A stretch of 64,000 nt of DNA from Rhodanobacter denitrificans (GCF_000230695.2 NC_020541.1:3782001-3846000), one strand, 5' to 3'. Counted from the stretch's first letter, positions 1 to 8,851 are shown. The notes: generated by a model from the sequence alone, not told the origin. Numbers and translations: made by a program.

Positions 1-408
1 TACGTGTCCAACCGCGCCAAGGACCTGGACCAGGTCACCCTGGCCAACCTGCGCAAGGTGGGCCTGCCGGTCTTCGGCCCGCAGGCGTTCCTCGGCCTGG
101 GCACCTTTGTCGAAGGCTGCGAGCAGGTCGGCACCGAGAAGGGCTGCCGGCGCCAGCTGATCAGCCGCAAGTACCGCGTGCTGATGCAGTTTGGTGACCA
201 GATCGGCGACTTCGTGACGGTGCTGGCGAACAACGCCGCCGGTCGCCAGCGGGCGATGGTGCCGTACATGAACTGGATCGGCTCGCGCTGGTTCGTGTTG
301 CCGAATGCAACCTACGGTTCGTGGGAGCCGGCGCTGTTCAACAACGACTGGAGCGCGCCGCCGGAGCAGCGGCGCCGGCAGAAAATCGATGCGCTACGCT
401 ACGAGTAG
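1..408 (+). CDS. HAD-family acid phosphatase, C-terminal part (5' end outside window)
   Basis: The reading frame is open from base 1, so the gene begins upstream of the window; about 135 residues are visible. The fragment starts with YVSNR, matching the second HAD motif region of class-B/lipoprotein e(P4)-like acid phosphatases, and contains GDQIGDF, which fits HAD motif IV (GDxxxD, Mg2+ ligands). It ends with a W-F-V-L-P-N-x-x-Y-G-x-W-E segment that these secreted phosphatases share. Expected role: dephosphorylation of nucleotides or other phosphomonoesters outside the cytoplasm. Whether it carries a signal peptide or lipobox cannot be seen. A structured region with a factor-independent terminator follows. 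Confidence 0.85.
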   Translation, partial: YVSNRAKDLDQVTLANLRKVGLPVFGPQAFLGLGTFVEGCEQVGTEKGCRRQLISRKYRVLMQFGDQIGDFVTVLANNAAGRQRAMVPYMNWIGSRWFVLPNATYGSWEPALFNNDWSAPPEQRRRQKIDALRYE

Positions 409-425
409 AAAATAGTGATTATAAA

Positions 426-456
426 CAATACTTTATAATACAAAAGAAAAGTATTG
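426..456. repeat. AT-rich 9-bp inverted repeat
   Basis: CAATACTTT (426-434) is matched exactly by AAAGTATTG (448-456) with a 13-base gap. The stretch is strikingly AT-rich for this genome and contains a consensus -10 hexamer TATAAT at 434-439. It could be an operator over a promoter reading rightwards; no good -35 is visible 17 bases upstream. Confidence 0.5.
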
Positions 457-587
457 CCTCAGCTTTAACGAGCAAGTAATATTTCGTCCGCCAACACCTG
501 CTGACCAGATCTTTCGCAGGCAAGGCCATTTCCCTTCCGGCTCTGCCGGATTTCCCCGCGAGGCCAACGCCCGCGGGGTTTTCTTTT
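440..587 (+). ncRNA. Candidate small RNA or structured leader ending in a terminator
   Basis: Downstream of TATAAT at 434-439 there are three successive hairpins and no open reading frame: CCTGC/GCAGG (497-501/516-520), TCCGGC/GCCGGA (536-541/545-550, 3-base loop), and a terminator stem at 554-578 followed by a T tract. A transcript starting near 446 and ending near 587 would be about 140 bases. It could equally be only the 3' end of the phosphatase mRNA. It does not match any RNA family I recognise (6S, tmRNA, RNase P). Confidence 0.3.
554..587 (+). terminator. Rho-independent terminator
   Basis: Stem CCCCGCG (554-560) pairs with CGCGGGG (572-578) and is followed by TTTTCTTTT (579-587). It would end the transcript of the acid phosphatase or of the candidate RNA before the lipoprotein gene. 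Confidence 0.8.
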
Positions 588-704
588 CCGGCCTCGCGAA
601 AACTTGCGCCGCGCCCTTGTTTCGCCGCCGCCGCGGCCCTTACCCTGCGCGCTCACCCGCCCCGTGGCGCCTCCCCCGCCACCGCCTGCCGCGAGACCCC
701 GCCG

Positions 705-1631
705 ATGCGCCTGCCCTTCCTTCGCCACGCGATGCCGATGCTGCTTGCCGCGCTGCTGCTGGGCGCCTGCCACGGCAAGGACGAGGCGGCGCAAGCCGGC
801 GGCAGCACGCCGCAAGCGGCGCTGCAGGCCTCGATCGACCTGCTCAAGGCCGGCGACTTCGACCGGCTGTGGAAGCACGCGCTGCCGCCGGCCGACTACG
901 CCAACCTGCGCGCCGACTGGAGCCTGCAGCAGCGCGACGCGCGGCCGATCAGCGCCGCGGATCGCGCCCGTTTCCACGAGGCGATGCAAAAGCTCGGCGG
1001 GCCGGACGCGGCGGCCAGGCTTTACGCCGAGCTGCAGCCGAAGCTGGCCGCGATGGAACAGCAGTACAAGGACCAGTTGCCGATGCTGGTCAGCGTGGGC
1101 GAGGCCATGCTGAAGAGCGCCGTCGCGCAGAGCCGCACCCTCAGCGAAGCGCGGAAGACCCAGGCCGACGGCGTGCTCGACGTCATGCTGCCGTGGGTCC
1201 GGCAGACGCCGTGGTTCGACCAGGCCCGGGCGCAGCAGGCGGTCGGCGTGGCGGTGGCGACCGCGCGCCAGCTGGACCTGAAAGACCCCGACCAGCTGCA
1301 CGCGATGGATTTCGACGCGACCATGGGCAAGTACGCCGTCGCCTGGGGCGGCCTCAAGCGCCTGCTGGCGATCTACGGCCTGTCGGTGGACGACACGCTG
1401 GACTCGGTCAAGCTCACCCCGCTGTCCAACGACAACGGCCATGCCGTGGTGAAGATCGACTACACCCTGCTCGGCAGGCCGCTGTCGACCGAAGCGACCC
1501 TGGTGCAGGAGAACGGCCGCTGGTACAGCGAGGACCTGCTGCAGAACGCGCGCCAGTCGCACCGACAGCTGCAGCAGGCGGCCACCGCCAGTGCGCCCGC
1601 CAGCGCCGGCAGCGCCGTAACGAAAGACTGA
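705..1631 (+). CDS. Lipoprotein of unknown function
   Basis: 308 residues. The N-terminus is a lipoprotein signal: basic start, hydrophobic core MPMLLAALLL and lipobox LLGAC, predicting lipidation at about Cys23 and export to the envelope. The mature part is charged and helical (three glutamine-, lysine- and alanine-rich helices up to residue 200) and then a region resembling a small alpha/beta domain ending in ENGRWYSEDLL, reminiscent of NTF2-like or DUF4878-type lipoproteins, but I cannot assign a family firmly. ATG 705 was chosen because it gives the complete signal; the upstream terminator at 554-587 separates it from the previous gene. plsB begins 25 bases downstream, with its own -10 element. 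Confidence 0.75.
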   Translation: MRLPFLRHAMPMLLAALLLGACHGKDEAAQAGGSTPQAALQASIDLLKAGDFDRLWKHALPPADYANLRADWSLQQRDARPISAADRARFHEAMQKLGGPDAAARLYAELQPKLAAMEQQYKDQLPMLVSVGEAMLKSAVAQSRTLSEARKTQADGVLDVMLPWVRQTPWFDQARAQQAVGVAVATARQLDLKDPDQLHAMDFDATMGKYAVAWGGLKRLLAIYGLSVDDTLDSVKLTPLSNDNGHAVVKIDYTLLGRPLSTEATLVQENGRWYSEDLLQNARQSHRQLQQAATASAPASAGSAVTKD

Positions 1632-1656
1632 GCGACGCAGCCGTTAGAATGGACGG

Positions 1657-4341
1657 ATGCCCATGACTACCAACGCGGACTCCTCCGCCCGCCCCCGTGC
1701 CCCCTGGTGGTTCAACCTGGCCGGCCAGCTGCTGCAGCCCTGGGTGCGCATCCGCCGCGACCCGGCCGAGCCCGCGGCCCTGCTGCAGGCCGGCGTGCCG
1801 GTCTGCTACGTGATCGAGCGCGACGGCTTTTCCGACGCGCTGATCCTGCAGCGCGCCTGCCGCGAAGCCGGCCTGCCCAACCCGATGCGGCCGCTGGCCG
1901 GCACCCGCCGGCGGCGCTCGGTATTCGCGCTGGCGCGGCGCGACGGCAGCCTGCTCGGGCGCAACCGCAAGCGCAACCCGAACGAAGCGCTGCGGCAGCT
2001 GGTGCATTCGCTGGAAGGCCTGCCCGGCAGCGACATCCAGATCGTGCCGGTATCGATCTACGTCGGCCGCGCGCCCAGCCGCGACAGCGGCTGGTTCCGC
2101 GTGCTGTTCTCGGAAAACTGGGTGATGGTCGGCCGCTTCCGCCGCATGCTGGCGCTACTGCTGAACGGGCGCGACACGGTGGTGCATTTCTCCACGCCGG
2201 TGTCGCTGCGGCAGACGCTGGACGAATCGGGCGGGATCACCCCGGAGCGCTTCGCGCGCAAGGTCGCGCGGGTGCTGCGCACCCATTTCCACCGCATCCG
2301 CGCCGCGGTGATCGGACCGGACCTGTCGCACAAGCGCACCGTGGTGGACGCGGTGCTGAACGCCGAGCCGGTGCGTGCCGCGATCGCCGCCGCCGCGGCG
2401 AAGGAGAAGATCAGCCACGCCAGGGCCTGGCGCAAGGCGCACCAGCTGGTGCTGGAGATTGCCGCCGACTACTCGCATCCGGTGGTGCGCTCGGCCTCGT
2501 TCCTGCTTTCCAACTTCTGGAACAAGCTGTACGACGGCATCGCCATGCACCATTTCGACAAGGCCCGCGCCGCCGCGCCCGGCCACGAAGTGATCTACGT
2601 GCCCTGCCACCGCAGCCACGCCGACTACCTGCTGATGAGCTACCAGCTGCACGTGTCCGGCGTGGTGGTGCCGCACATCGCAGCGGGGGTGAACCTCAAC
2701 CTGCCGGTGATCGGGCCGATCCTGCGCCGCGGCGGCGCGTTCTTCCTGCGCCGCAGCTTCCGCGGCAACGCGCTGTACTCGGTGGTGTTCAACGAATACG
2801 TGGCGCAGCTGATCGACCGCGGCGTGCCGATGGAATACTTCATCGAGGGCGGCCGCTCGCGCACCGGCCGCCTGCTGGCGCCGCGTGCCGGCATGCTGGC
2901 GATGACGGTGCGCGCGTTCCTGCGCGCGCCGCGCCGGCCGGTGCTGTTCCAGCCGGTGTACATCGGCTACGAGAAGCTGATGGAGGGCAAGAGCTACATC
3001 GGCGAGCTCAGCGGCCAGCCGAAGGAGAAGGAGTCGCTGCTCGGCCTGCTCAAGGGGCTCAAGGTGCTGCGCCAGCGCTATGGCCACGTGGCGCTGAACT
3101 TCGGCGAACCGATCGAGCTGACCCCGCTGCTGGACGCGGCCAGCCATGACTGGCGCGCCGCCGGCGCCGACCCCGAGGCGAAGCCGGAATGGCTGGGCGT
3201 GGTGACCGACCGCCTCGCCGAGCAGATCCAGGTCAACATCAACCGCGCCGCCGACGTCAACCCGATCAACCTGCTGGCGCTGGCCCTGCTGGCCACGCCG
3301 AAGCACGCGATGGCCGAGAGCGACCTGCTGACCCAGCTCGAGCTGGGCAAGACGATGCTGGAGGAGTTGCCGTACTCGGACCGCATCACGCTGACCCCGA
3401 TGAACCCGGCCGCGATCATCGCCTACGGCGAGCAGATGGGCTGGATCCAGCGCGTGCAGCACCCGCTGGGCGACGTGCTCACCGCCACCGGCGAGCGCGC
3501 GGTGCTGCTCAGCTATTTCCGCAACAATGTGCTGCACCTCACCGCCACCGCCGCGTGGGTGGCGTGCTGCTTCCTCAACAACCGCCGCATGTCGCGCGCC
3601 TCGATCCTGCGGTTGGGCCGGATCATCTACCCGTTCATCCAGGGCGAGCTGTTCCTGCCGTGGGATACCGATGGTTTCGCCGAGCAACTGCAGGCCACCA
3701 TCGATTTCTTCGTGCGCCGCGGCCTGCTCGAAGCGGTCAGCGACGGCCGCGTGCTGGAACGCAGCCCCGGCCAGGACGACGGTGCCTACCAGCTCAAGGT
3801 GATCGCGCGCAGCCTGATCCAGGCCTTCGAGCGCTACTACATCACCATCGCCGCGCTGGCCAAGAACGGCCCGCACACGATGACCGGCGCCGAGCTGGAG
3901 AACGCCTGCTCGCTCACCGCGCAGCGGCTGTCCCTGCTCAACGAGCTGACCGCGCCGGAGTTCTTCGACAAGGCGCTGTTCCGCGGTTTCATCCAGAAGC
4001 TGCGCGAACGGCGCATCGTGTGGACCGACGACGCCGGCAAGCTCGACTACGACGCCGCACTGGAAGGCATGGTGCGCGACGCGCGGGTGATCCTCTCGCG
4101 CGAGGTGCGCCACTCGATCCTGAAGATCACCCCCGGCGGCAACGACTGGGAGGCGCCCGCCGCCGACGCCCGCGAAGGTGTCGTCGAGGGCACCTACGTC
4201 CCCGCCGACAGCGACGACGCCGCGCTGCACGCGCGCCACGTCGCCGCCGAGCAGCGCGAACACGAGCGGCGCAGCGGCAGCGATCGCCGCCTGCCCGACG
4301 CTGCCGAGCCGACGCCCACGCACCGCGACGCCGCCGAGTAG
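1657..4341 (+). CDS. plsB: Glycerol-3-phosphate 1-O-acyltransferase PlsB
   Basis: 894 residues; the family is usually about 800-880. PlsB transfers an acyl group from acyl-ACP or acyl-CoA to the sn-1 position of glycerol 3-phosphate, the first step of phospholipid synthesis, at the inner membrane. Visible acyltransferase motifs: H-x4-D at 318-323 (HRSHAD), EGGRSRTGR at 397-405, and the QPVYIGYEKLMEG block around 432, in the correct order. The C-terminal 60 residues are charged and low-complexity (EREHERRSGSDRR). Two starts are possible, ATG 1657 and ATG 1663; a TAGAAT -10 element at 1645-1650 would place the transcript start at 1657 itself, suggesting a leaderless mRNA. Confidence 0.97.
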   Translation: MPMTTNADSSARPRAPWWFNLAGQLLQPWVRIRRDPAEPAALLQAGVPVCYVIERDGFSDALILQRACREAGLPNPMRPLAGTRRRRSVFALARRDGSLLGRNRKRNPNEALRQLVHSLEGLPGSDIQIVPVSIYVGRAPSRDSGWFRVLFSENWVMVGRFRRMLALLLNGRDTVVHFSTPVSLRQTLDESGGITPERFARKVARVLRTHFHRIRAAVIGPDLSHKRTVVDAVLNAEPVRAAIAAAAAKEKISHARAWRKAHQLVLEIAADYSHPVVRSASFLLSNFWNKLYDGIAMHHFDKARAAAPGHEVIYVPCHRSHADYLLMSYQLHVSGVVVPHIAAGVNLNLPVIGPILRRGGAFFLRRSFRGNALYSVVFNEYVAQLIDRGVPMEYFIEGGRSRTGRLLAPRAGMLAMTVRAFLRAPRRPVLFQPVYIGYEKLMEGKSYIGELSGQPKEKESLLGLLKGLKVLRQRYGHVALNFGEPIELTPLLDAASHDWRAAGADPEAKPEWLGVVTDRLAEQIQVNINRAADVNPINLLALALLATPKHAMAESDLLTQLELGKTMLEELPYSDRITLTPMNPAAIIAYGEQMGWIQRVQHPLGDVLTATGERAVLLSYFRNNVLHLTATAAWVACCFLNNRRMSRASILRLGRIIYPFIQGELFLPWDTDGFAEQLQATIDFFVRRGLLEAVSDGRVLERSPGQDDGAYQLKVIARSLIQAFERYYITIAALAKNGPHTMTGAELENACSLTAQRLSLLNELTAPEFFDKALFRGFIQKLRERRIVWTDDAGKLDYDAALEGMVRDARVILSREVRHSILKITPGGNDWEAPAADAREGVVEGTYVPADSDDAALHARHVAAEQREHERRSGSDRRLPDAAEPTPTHRDAAE

Positions 4342-4372
4342 GATGGCCGCACTGCCGCCAGGGGAACCACCC

Positions 4373-5725
4373 ATGTCCATGCCTCGCCTGCTGCTCGCCG
4401 TCGCCGTATCGTGCCTTCCGCTCGCCGCCGGCGCCGATGCGCCGCCCCCCGATGCGGCCGGCGGCCCGCAGCTCAACCTGATCGAATGCGCGCGCCTGCT
4501 CGATCCCGTGGCCGGCAGGATGCTGGGCCAGACCACGCTGGTCGTCGAGGATGGCCGGATCAAGGAGATCCGCCCCGGCGCCGTCGACCCCGAGCCGTAC
4601 CGCAAGACAGCCGGCAGCCTGAGCGTCGCCAGGCTGCCGGACGCCACCTGCATGCCGGGGCTGATCGACTCGCACACGCACCTGACCATGCAGTTCGGCA
4701 AGAACTCCTACAGCGACAAGTTCCGCCTCAATCCGGCCGACCATGCGATCCGCGGCACCGTCTACGCGAAGCGCACCCTGTTGGCCGGCTTCACCACGGT
4801 GCGCAACCTCGGCGACGACGACAATGCGTCGATCGCGCTGCGCAACGCGATCGACGCCGGCCTGGTGCCCGGCCCGCACATCTTCAGCGCCGGCAAGCCC
4901 ATCGGCAGCACCGGCGGCCACGCCGATCCGAGCAACGGCTTCCGCTGGGATCTGCAGGGCGACCCCGGCCCGAAGGACGGCATCATCGACTCGCCCGCCG
5001 AGGCATGGAAGGCGGTGCGCCAGCACTACAAGGACGGTGCCGACCTGATCAAGATCATGCCCTCCGGCGGCGTGCTGGACGAAAGCTCCAGCTCCGGCAA
5101 CCCGCAGATGACGCTGGAGGAGATCCAGGCCGTGGTCGCCGCCGCGCACGACGACGGCTTCACCGTGGCGGCCCACGCACACGGCGCCGAGGCGATCCGC
5201 CGCGCCGTGCTCGGCGGGGTGGACTCGATCGAGCACGGCACCTTCATGGACGCGGCCGACATGAAACTGATGAAGGAACACGGCACCTGGTACGTGCCCA
5301 CCATCATCGCCGGCCAGTACGTGATGGAGAAGGCGAAGCAGGGCTGGTATCCGCCGCAGGTCGCGCGCAAGGCCGAGGAAGTCGGCCCGCTGATCCTGGA
5401 CACCGCCGGCAAGGCGTACAAGGCCGGCGTGAAGATTGCCTTCGGCACCGACGCCGGCGTCTACCCGCACGGCGACAACGCCAGGGAGTTCGCCTACATG
5501 GTGCAGGCCGGCATGCCGCCGATGTTCGTGCTGCAGGCCGCCACCACCCATGCCGCCGAACTGCTCCATCAGCAGGACCGGTTCGGCCGCATCGCGGTGG
5601 GCCGCGGCGCCGACGTGATCGCCGTGCCGGGCAATCCGCTGGACGACATCACCGCCATGCAGCACGTCAGCTTCGTGATGAAGGACGGGGTGGTCTACAA
5701 GCAGGACGGCAAGCCGACGCTCTGA
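4373..5725 (+). CDS. Secreted metal-dependent amidohydrolase (imidazolonepropionase-like)
   Basis: 450 residues starting at ATG 4373, preceded by AGGGGAA. A signal peptide ([19 protein letters not shown]) predicts periplasmic export. The amidohydrolase-superfamily metal site is complete: HTH at 101-103, a lysine (K227) in KIMPSGG that may be the carbamylated bridging ligand, H268 and H270 in HAHGAEAI, H288 in IEHGT, and D360 in [12 protein letters not shown]. The family (Xaa-Pro dipeptidase/aryldialkylphosphatase-like, often annotated as imidazolonepropionase-like) includes secreted dipeptidases; in this genome, rich in exported peptidases, a peptidase role is plausible but substrate is not readable from sequence. 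It does not belong to a histidine-degradation operon here. Confidence 0.85.
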   Translation: MSMPRLLLAVAVSCLPLAAGADAPPPDAAGGPQLNLIECARLLDPVAGRMLGQTTLVVEDGRIKEIRPGAVDPEPYRKTAGSLSVARLPDATCMPGLIDSHTHLTMQFGKNSYSDKFRLNPADHAIRGTVYAKRTLLAGFTTVRNLGDDDNASIALRNAIDAGLVPGPHIFSAGKPIGSTGGHADPSNGFRWDLQGDPGPKDGIIDSPAEAWKAVRQHYKDGADLIKIMPSGGVLDESSSSGNPQMTLEEIQAVVAAAHDDGFTVAAHAHGAEAIRRAVLGGVDSIEHGTFMDAADMKLMKEHGTWYVPTIIAGQYVMEKAKQGWYPPQVARKAEEVGPLILDTAGKAYKAGVKIAFGTDAGVYPHGDNAREFAYMVQAGMPPMFVLQAATTHAAELLHQQDRFGRIAVGRGADVIAVPGNPLDDITAMQHVSFVMKDGVVYKQDGKPTL

Positions 5726-5798
5726 CGCGCGGCTCGCCGGCAGCGACGCCCTGGCCGATGCCGAAGCCTTGAACCCCGTTCCCTGTAACATCGCCCCA

Positions 5799-6566
5799 AT
5801 GAACAATCAGCCCGAAACCCCACCTGGACCCACCACCCACTTCGGCTTCCGCGACGTGCCGGTCGGTGACAAGCAGAAGCTGGTCGGCCAGGTGTTCACC
5901 TCGGTCGCGAAGAACTACGACCTGATGAACGACCTGATGTCGCTCGGCATCCACCGGCTGTGGAAGCGGCATTTCGTGGCGGTCAGCGGGGTGCGTCGCG
6001 GCGACCGCGTGCTGGACCTGGCCGGGGGCACCGGCGACATCGCCGCGCTGCTGAAACCGGTGCTCGGCGACGCAGGCGAAGTGGTGGTCGGCGACATCAA
6101 CGCGGCGATGCTCGGCGTCGGCCGCGACCGCCTCACCGACCGCGGCCTGGTCGCCGGCCTGCGCTGGGCGCAGCTGAACGCCGAACGCCTGCCCTTCCCC
6201 GACAACAGCTTCGACGCGGTGACCATGGCTTTCGGCCTGCGCAACGTCACCGACAAGGACCAGGCGCTGGCCGACATCTGCCGCGTGCTCAAGCCCGGCG
6301 GCCGCGCGCTGGTACTGGAGTTCTCACGCGTACAGAGCGAGCTGTTCGGCAAGCTGTACGACTTCCACTCGTTCAAGGTGCTGCCGAAGCTCGGCCGGCT
6401 GTTCGCCGGCGACGCCGACAGCTACCGGTACCTGGCCGAGTCGATCCGCAAGCACCCCGACCAGGAAACCCTGAAGGGCATGATGGAGCGCGCCGGCTTC
6501 GGCCGCGTCGAGGTGCGCAACCTCAGCAACGGCATCGTGGCGATCCATCGCGCGTACAAGTTCTAG
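5799..6566 (+). CDS. ubiE: Ubiquinone/menaquinone biosynthesis C-methyltransferase UbiE
   Basis: 255 residues (E. coli 251). UbiE methylates the ring carbon of the benzoquinol intermediate in ubiquinone synthesis (and of demethylmenaquinol where present). The SAM-binding motif I is [11 protein letters not shown] at 72-82; [24 protein letters not shown] and the C-terminal [11 protein letters not shown] are family signatures. ATG 5799 is preferred over an in-frame TTG at 5769 because it fits the family length and lies 8 bases after a TAACAT -10-like element (5786-5791). The other ubiquinone genes in the window, ubiJ-ubiB and ubiK, are unlinked to it. An FNR-like palindrome starts 8 bases after the stop and belongs to the next gene. 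Confidence 0.97.
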   Translation: MNNQPETPPGPTTHFGFRDVPVGDKQKLVGQVFTSVAKNYDLMNDLMSLGIHRLWKRHFVAVSGVRRGDRVLDLAGGTGDIAALLKPVLGDAGEVVVGDINAAMLGVGRDRLTDRGLVAGLRWAQLNAERLPFPDNSFDAVTMAFGLRNVTDKDQALADICRVLKPGGRALVLEFSRVQSELFGKLYDFHSFKVLPKLGRLFAGDADSYRYLAESIRKHPDQETLKGMMERAGFGRVEVRNLSNGIVAIHRAYKF

Positions 6567-6573
6567 AGCTGCC

Positions 6574-6615
6574 CTGATCCAGATCAGTGGCGCGCCGCGG
6601 CGCGCGGCGTATGTT
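6574..6615 (+). promoter_or_regulatory. FNR/Anr-type operator and -10 for the DUF2249 operon
   Basis: CTGATCCAGATCAG at 6574-6587 is a perfect palindrome matching the FNR/Anr/Dnr consensus TTGAT-N4-ATCAA at 4 of 5 bases in each half. TATGTT at 6610-6615 is a plausible -10, predicting a start near 6622. The palindrome centre (6580.5) is then at -41.5, the standard position for FNR-type class II activation. Confidence 0.6.
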
Positions 6616-6646
6616 GGGCGCTCCCTTGACTGCGAGCACTCCCACC

Positions 6647-6913
6647 ATGTCCATCGATGCCGTTGCCGAACAGAACGTCCACCTCTTCGACGCCCGCGGT
6701 GTGGCGCGCCGCTTCCGCCATTCGGCGATCTTCGGCGCCATCGGCGCGCTGCGCGGCGGCGAGACGATGCGCTTCGTCAACGACCACGACCCGATCCCGC
6801 TGATCGCCCAGCTGCGCGAGCGCCTGGGCGACAACCTCACCGTGACCTATCGCCAGCGCGACGCCGATGCGGTGGTGATCGACTTCGGCATCACCGGCCT
6901 GCCGGTCGAGTGA
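6647..6913 (+). CDS. DUF2249 small protein (TusA-like fold)
   Basis: 88 residues, no signal peptide, cytoplasmic. The LFDARGVARRFRHSAIFGAI start, the RFVNDHDPIPLIAQLRERLGD centre and the YRQRDADAVVIDFGI end are typical of DUF2249, small alpha/beta proteins related to TusA. In denitrifiers such genes are often found beside nitrite or nitric-oxide reductase and haemerythrin genes and under FNR/NNR control, but their biochemical role is not established. The FNR-like palindrome upstream agrees with oxygen-limited expression. The FmdE-like gene starts 13 bases after its stop, so the two are probably co-transcribed. Confidence 0.75.
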   Translation: MSIDAVAEQNVHLFDARGVARRFRHSAIFGAIGALRGGETMRFVNDHDPIPLIAQLRERLGDNLTVTYRQRDADAVVIDFGITGLPVE

Positions 6914-6926
6914 GCGGCCCCCGCGC

Positions 6927-7541
6927 ATGAACTACCCCGCCTTCTACGACCAGGCCCCGCGCATCCGCATGCGCGACCCGCTGGCGGCCTTCCTCGGCGC
7001 CGCCGACGACGGCCTGCTGGAATACGCCTATGTCGATGCCGTGCGGCTGGCCGGCCATTCCTGCCCCACCGTGGCCGGCGCCTGGCTGATGGCGCGCACG
7101 GCATTGCGTGCGCTGTATCCGGGCGAGCCGGCCGAGCGCGGCGGCGTCACGGTGCGCATGCCGGCCGCCGAGGAGGAAGGCGTCACCGGGGTGATCGCGC
7201 AGGTGCTGACCCTGGTCACCGGCGCCGCGGCAGGCAACGGCTTCCACGGTATCGGCGGCCGTTTCGTGCGGCAGGCACTGCTGGGCTACGCGGCCTCGTC
7301 GGGCGCCGGCGCGGTGCAGTTCCGCCGCCGCGACAACGGCACCGCCGTGGCAGTGGAACTGGACCTGGCCACGGTGCCGGCGGCACCGAACCTGCGCGAG
7401 CTGATGGTCGGCGCGCTCCACCCCGAGGCCACCGCGGAGCAGCGCGCCGCATTCGCGCAAGCCTGGCAGGGCCGCGTGCAGCGCCTGCTGCTGGACCACG
7501 CCGACGACCCGCAGGTGCTGCAGCTCACCCGGCTGAACTGA
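6927..7541 (+). CDS. FmdE-like protein
   Basis: 204 residues, soluble, no signal peptide. The segment AGHSCPTVAGAWLMARTAL near residues 36-54 resembles the G-H-x-C-P signature of the FmdE family (formylmethanofuran dehydrogenase subunit E-like), whose His and Cys usually bind metal. FmdE-like proteins outside methanogens have no settled function. The C-terminal part is less conserved and lacks the zinc-ribbon of longer FmdE proteins. It shares a promoter with DUF2249; the pair may serve anaerobic or nitrogen-oxide metabolism. Assignment rests on the motif only, so the family call is moderate and the function is open. Confidence 0.55.
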   Translation: MNYPAFYDQAPRIRMRDPLAAFLGAADDGLLEYAYVDAVRLAGHSCPTVAGAWLMARTALRALYPGEPAERGGVTVRMPAAEEEGVTGVIAQVLTLVTGAAAGNGFHGIGGRFVRQALLGYAASSGAGAVQFRRRDNGTAVAVELDLATVPAAPNLRELMVGALHPEATAEQRAAFAQAWQGRVQRLLLDHADDPQVLQLTRLN

Positions 7542-7548
7542 GCGCCGC

Positions 7549-7848
7549 TCAGGCGTCGATGATCAGCAAGGTGCCGCTGCTGCCCGGCAGCACCGCATGC
7601 GGCACGCCGGCCGGCACCATGCAGAGCTGGCCCGCCACCACGGTGACTGCCTCACCCGCCACGTCCAGGCGCAATTCGCCTTCGAGCACCAGCAGGCCCT
7701 CGGCGTATGCATGCGTCTCGTCCGGATAGGCTTGCGCATCCATGCGCAGCAGCTTGAGGCTGGCGTCGCCGACGCGCGCCAGCCGCCTCGACTGCCAGGC
7801 CTGTTCCAGCTGCGCGGCCTGCCGCGCCAGGTCGAAAAGATGACCCAT
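7549..7848 (-). CDS. Small single-domain cupin
   Basis: 99 residues from ATG at 7848. A single cupin barrel: HAYAEGLLVLEGELRLDVAGEAVTVVAGQLCMVPAGVPHAVLPG contains the G(x)5H-like first motif in reduced form and the second motif P-x-G-x-P-H. Such proteins may bind a metal and a small ligand or act as an isomerase; no substrate can be deduced. It begins 10 bases downstream of the EamA transporter stop and is likely its operon partner, with the Lrp-type regulator divergent upstream. Confidence 0.7.
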   Translation of the reverse strand: MGHLFDLARQAAQLEQAWQSRRLARVGDASLKLLRMDAQAYPDETHAYAEGLLVLEGELRLDVAGEAVTVVAGQLCMVPAGVPHAVLPGSSGTLLIIDA

Positions 7849-7858
7849 CACGCGTCCC

Positions 7859-8779
7859 TCAGCATTGCTCGCACGCCTCGACCGGCGCGGCCGACACCGG
7901 CGCGGCACGCCGCCGCGCATTCGCCAGCACCACGCCGCCGACGGTGATCGCGCCGCCGACCAGGATCAGCGCGTTCGGCACCTCGTGCAGCCACAACCAG
8001 CCGATCAGCAGCGCGATCGGCGGCGACAGGTAGATGAAGCTGCTGACCCGCGAGGCCGAGGCACGGTTCACCGCCATGTTCCACGCCAGATAACCGACGA
8101 AGGTCGGCGCGATGCCCAGCCACAGCAGCGCGCCGATGTGCGCCCACGACGCCGTCAGCAGCGCCTGCGGCAAGTGCCAGCCGAACGGCAGTGCGGCAAG
8201 CGTGCCGGCGAAGAACGCGAACGCGGTGACGCCGAGCATGCTGTTGCGCGCGAACAGCGCCTTCTGACCCACGAAGAAGATCGCCGAGACCATCACGCAG
8301 ACCAGCACCAGCAAGGCCTTCGGATCAACCTCCACCCGCTGCCCGCTGGCCAGCACCACCAGCACCGTGCCGAGCAACGCCACCGCCAGCCCGACCCAGC
8401 TGCGCAGCGCCAGCCGCTCGCGCAGCCACAGCGCCGACACCGCCGCGGTGGCGGCCGGCACCAGCGAGATCAGGATCGCGGCGGTGCCGCTGGCGATCCG
8501 CGTCTCGGCGTAATTCAGGCACAGGTGGTAGACGGTCAGACCGAGCACGCCGAGCAGCGCCAGCAGCGGCCAGTCGCGCCGCGTCGGCAGCGGCACGCGC
8601 TTCACCCGCAGCAGCACGGCGAAGCACAGCGAGCCGATCAGCAGCCGCGCGAACGCGACCTCGCCCGGAGTAAAGGCCGGCAAGGCGTACGCGATCGCGG
8701 CGTACGCCGACGACCAGGTCAGCAAGGCAATCGCGATGGCGACGAGGGCGCGGCCATCGAGACGTTCAGCGGTATCCAT
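7859..8779 (-). CDS. EamA-family drug/metabolite (DMT) transporter
   Basis: 306 residues with ten hydrophobic segments arranged as two EamA repeats (about residues 12-145 and 155-290), the usual DMT/RhaT architecture for exporters of amino acids or other metabolites in the inner membrane. Start codon ATG at 8779 begins MDTAERLDGRALVAIA, followed at once by the first membrane helix. It is divergent from an Lrp/AsnC regulator, a common pairing in which the regulator controls an amino-acid exporter. The C-terminus is cytosolic and cysteine-containing (EACEQC). Substrate unknown. Confidence 0.88.
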   Translation of the reverse strand: MDTAERLDGRALVAIAIALLTWSSAYAAIAYALPAFTPGEVAFARLLIGSLCFAVLLRVKRVPLPTRRDWPLLALLGVLGLTVYHLCLNYAETRIASGTAAILISLVPAATAAVSALWLRERLALRSWVGLAVALLGTVLVVLASGQRVEVDPKALLVLVCVMVSAIFFVGQKALFARNSMLGVTAFAFFAGTLAALPFGWHLPQALLTASWAHIGALLWLGIAPTFVGYLAWNMAVNRASASRVSSFIYLSPPIALLIGWLWLHEVPNALILVGGAITVGGVVLANARRRAAPVSAAPVEACEQC

Positions 8780-8851
8780 GGGGACGGATTCCTGGGAGTG
8801 GGGAAGTGCGCATCCTAGTCTTGCCGCTCATACCGGGGAATAATGCGCCGG

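Noticed and set aside
440..587. 6S RNA, tmRNA or RNase P RNA in the first intergenic region
   Set aside because: Length and structure do not match any of these; only an unassigned RNA candidate is retained.
4373..5725. Histidine-degradation imidazolonepropionase (hutI)
   Set aside because: It has a signal peptide and no hut genes next to it, so it is placed in the secreted amidohydrolase group.
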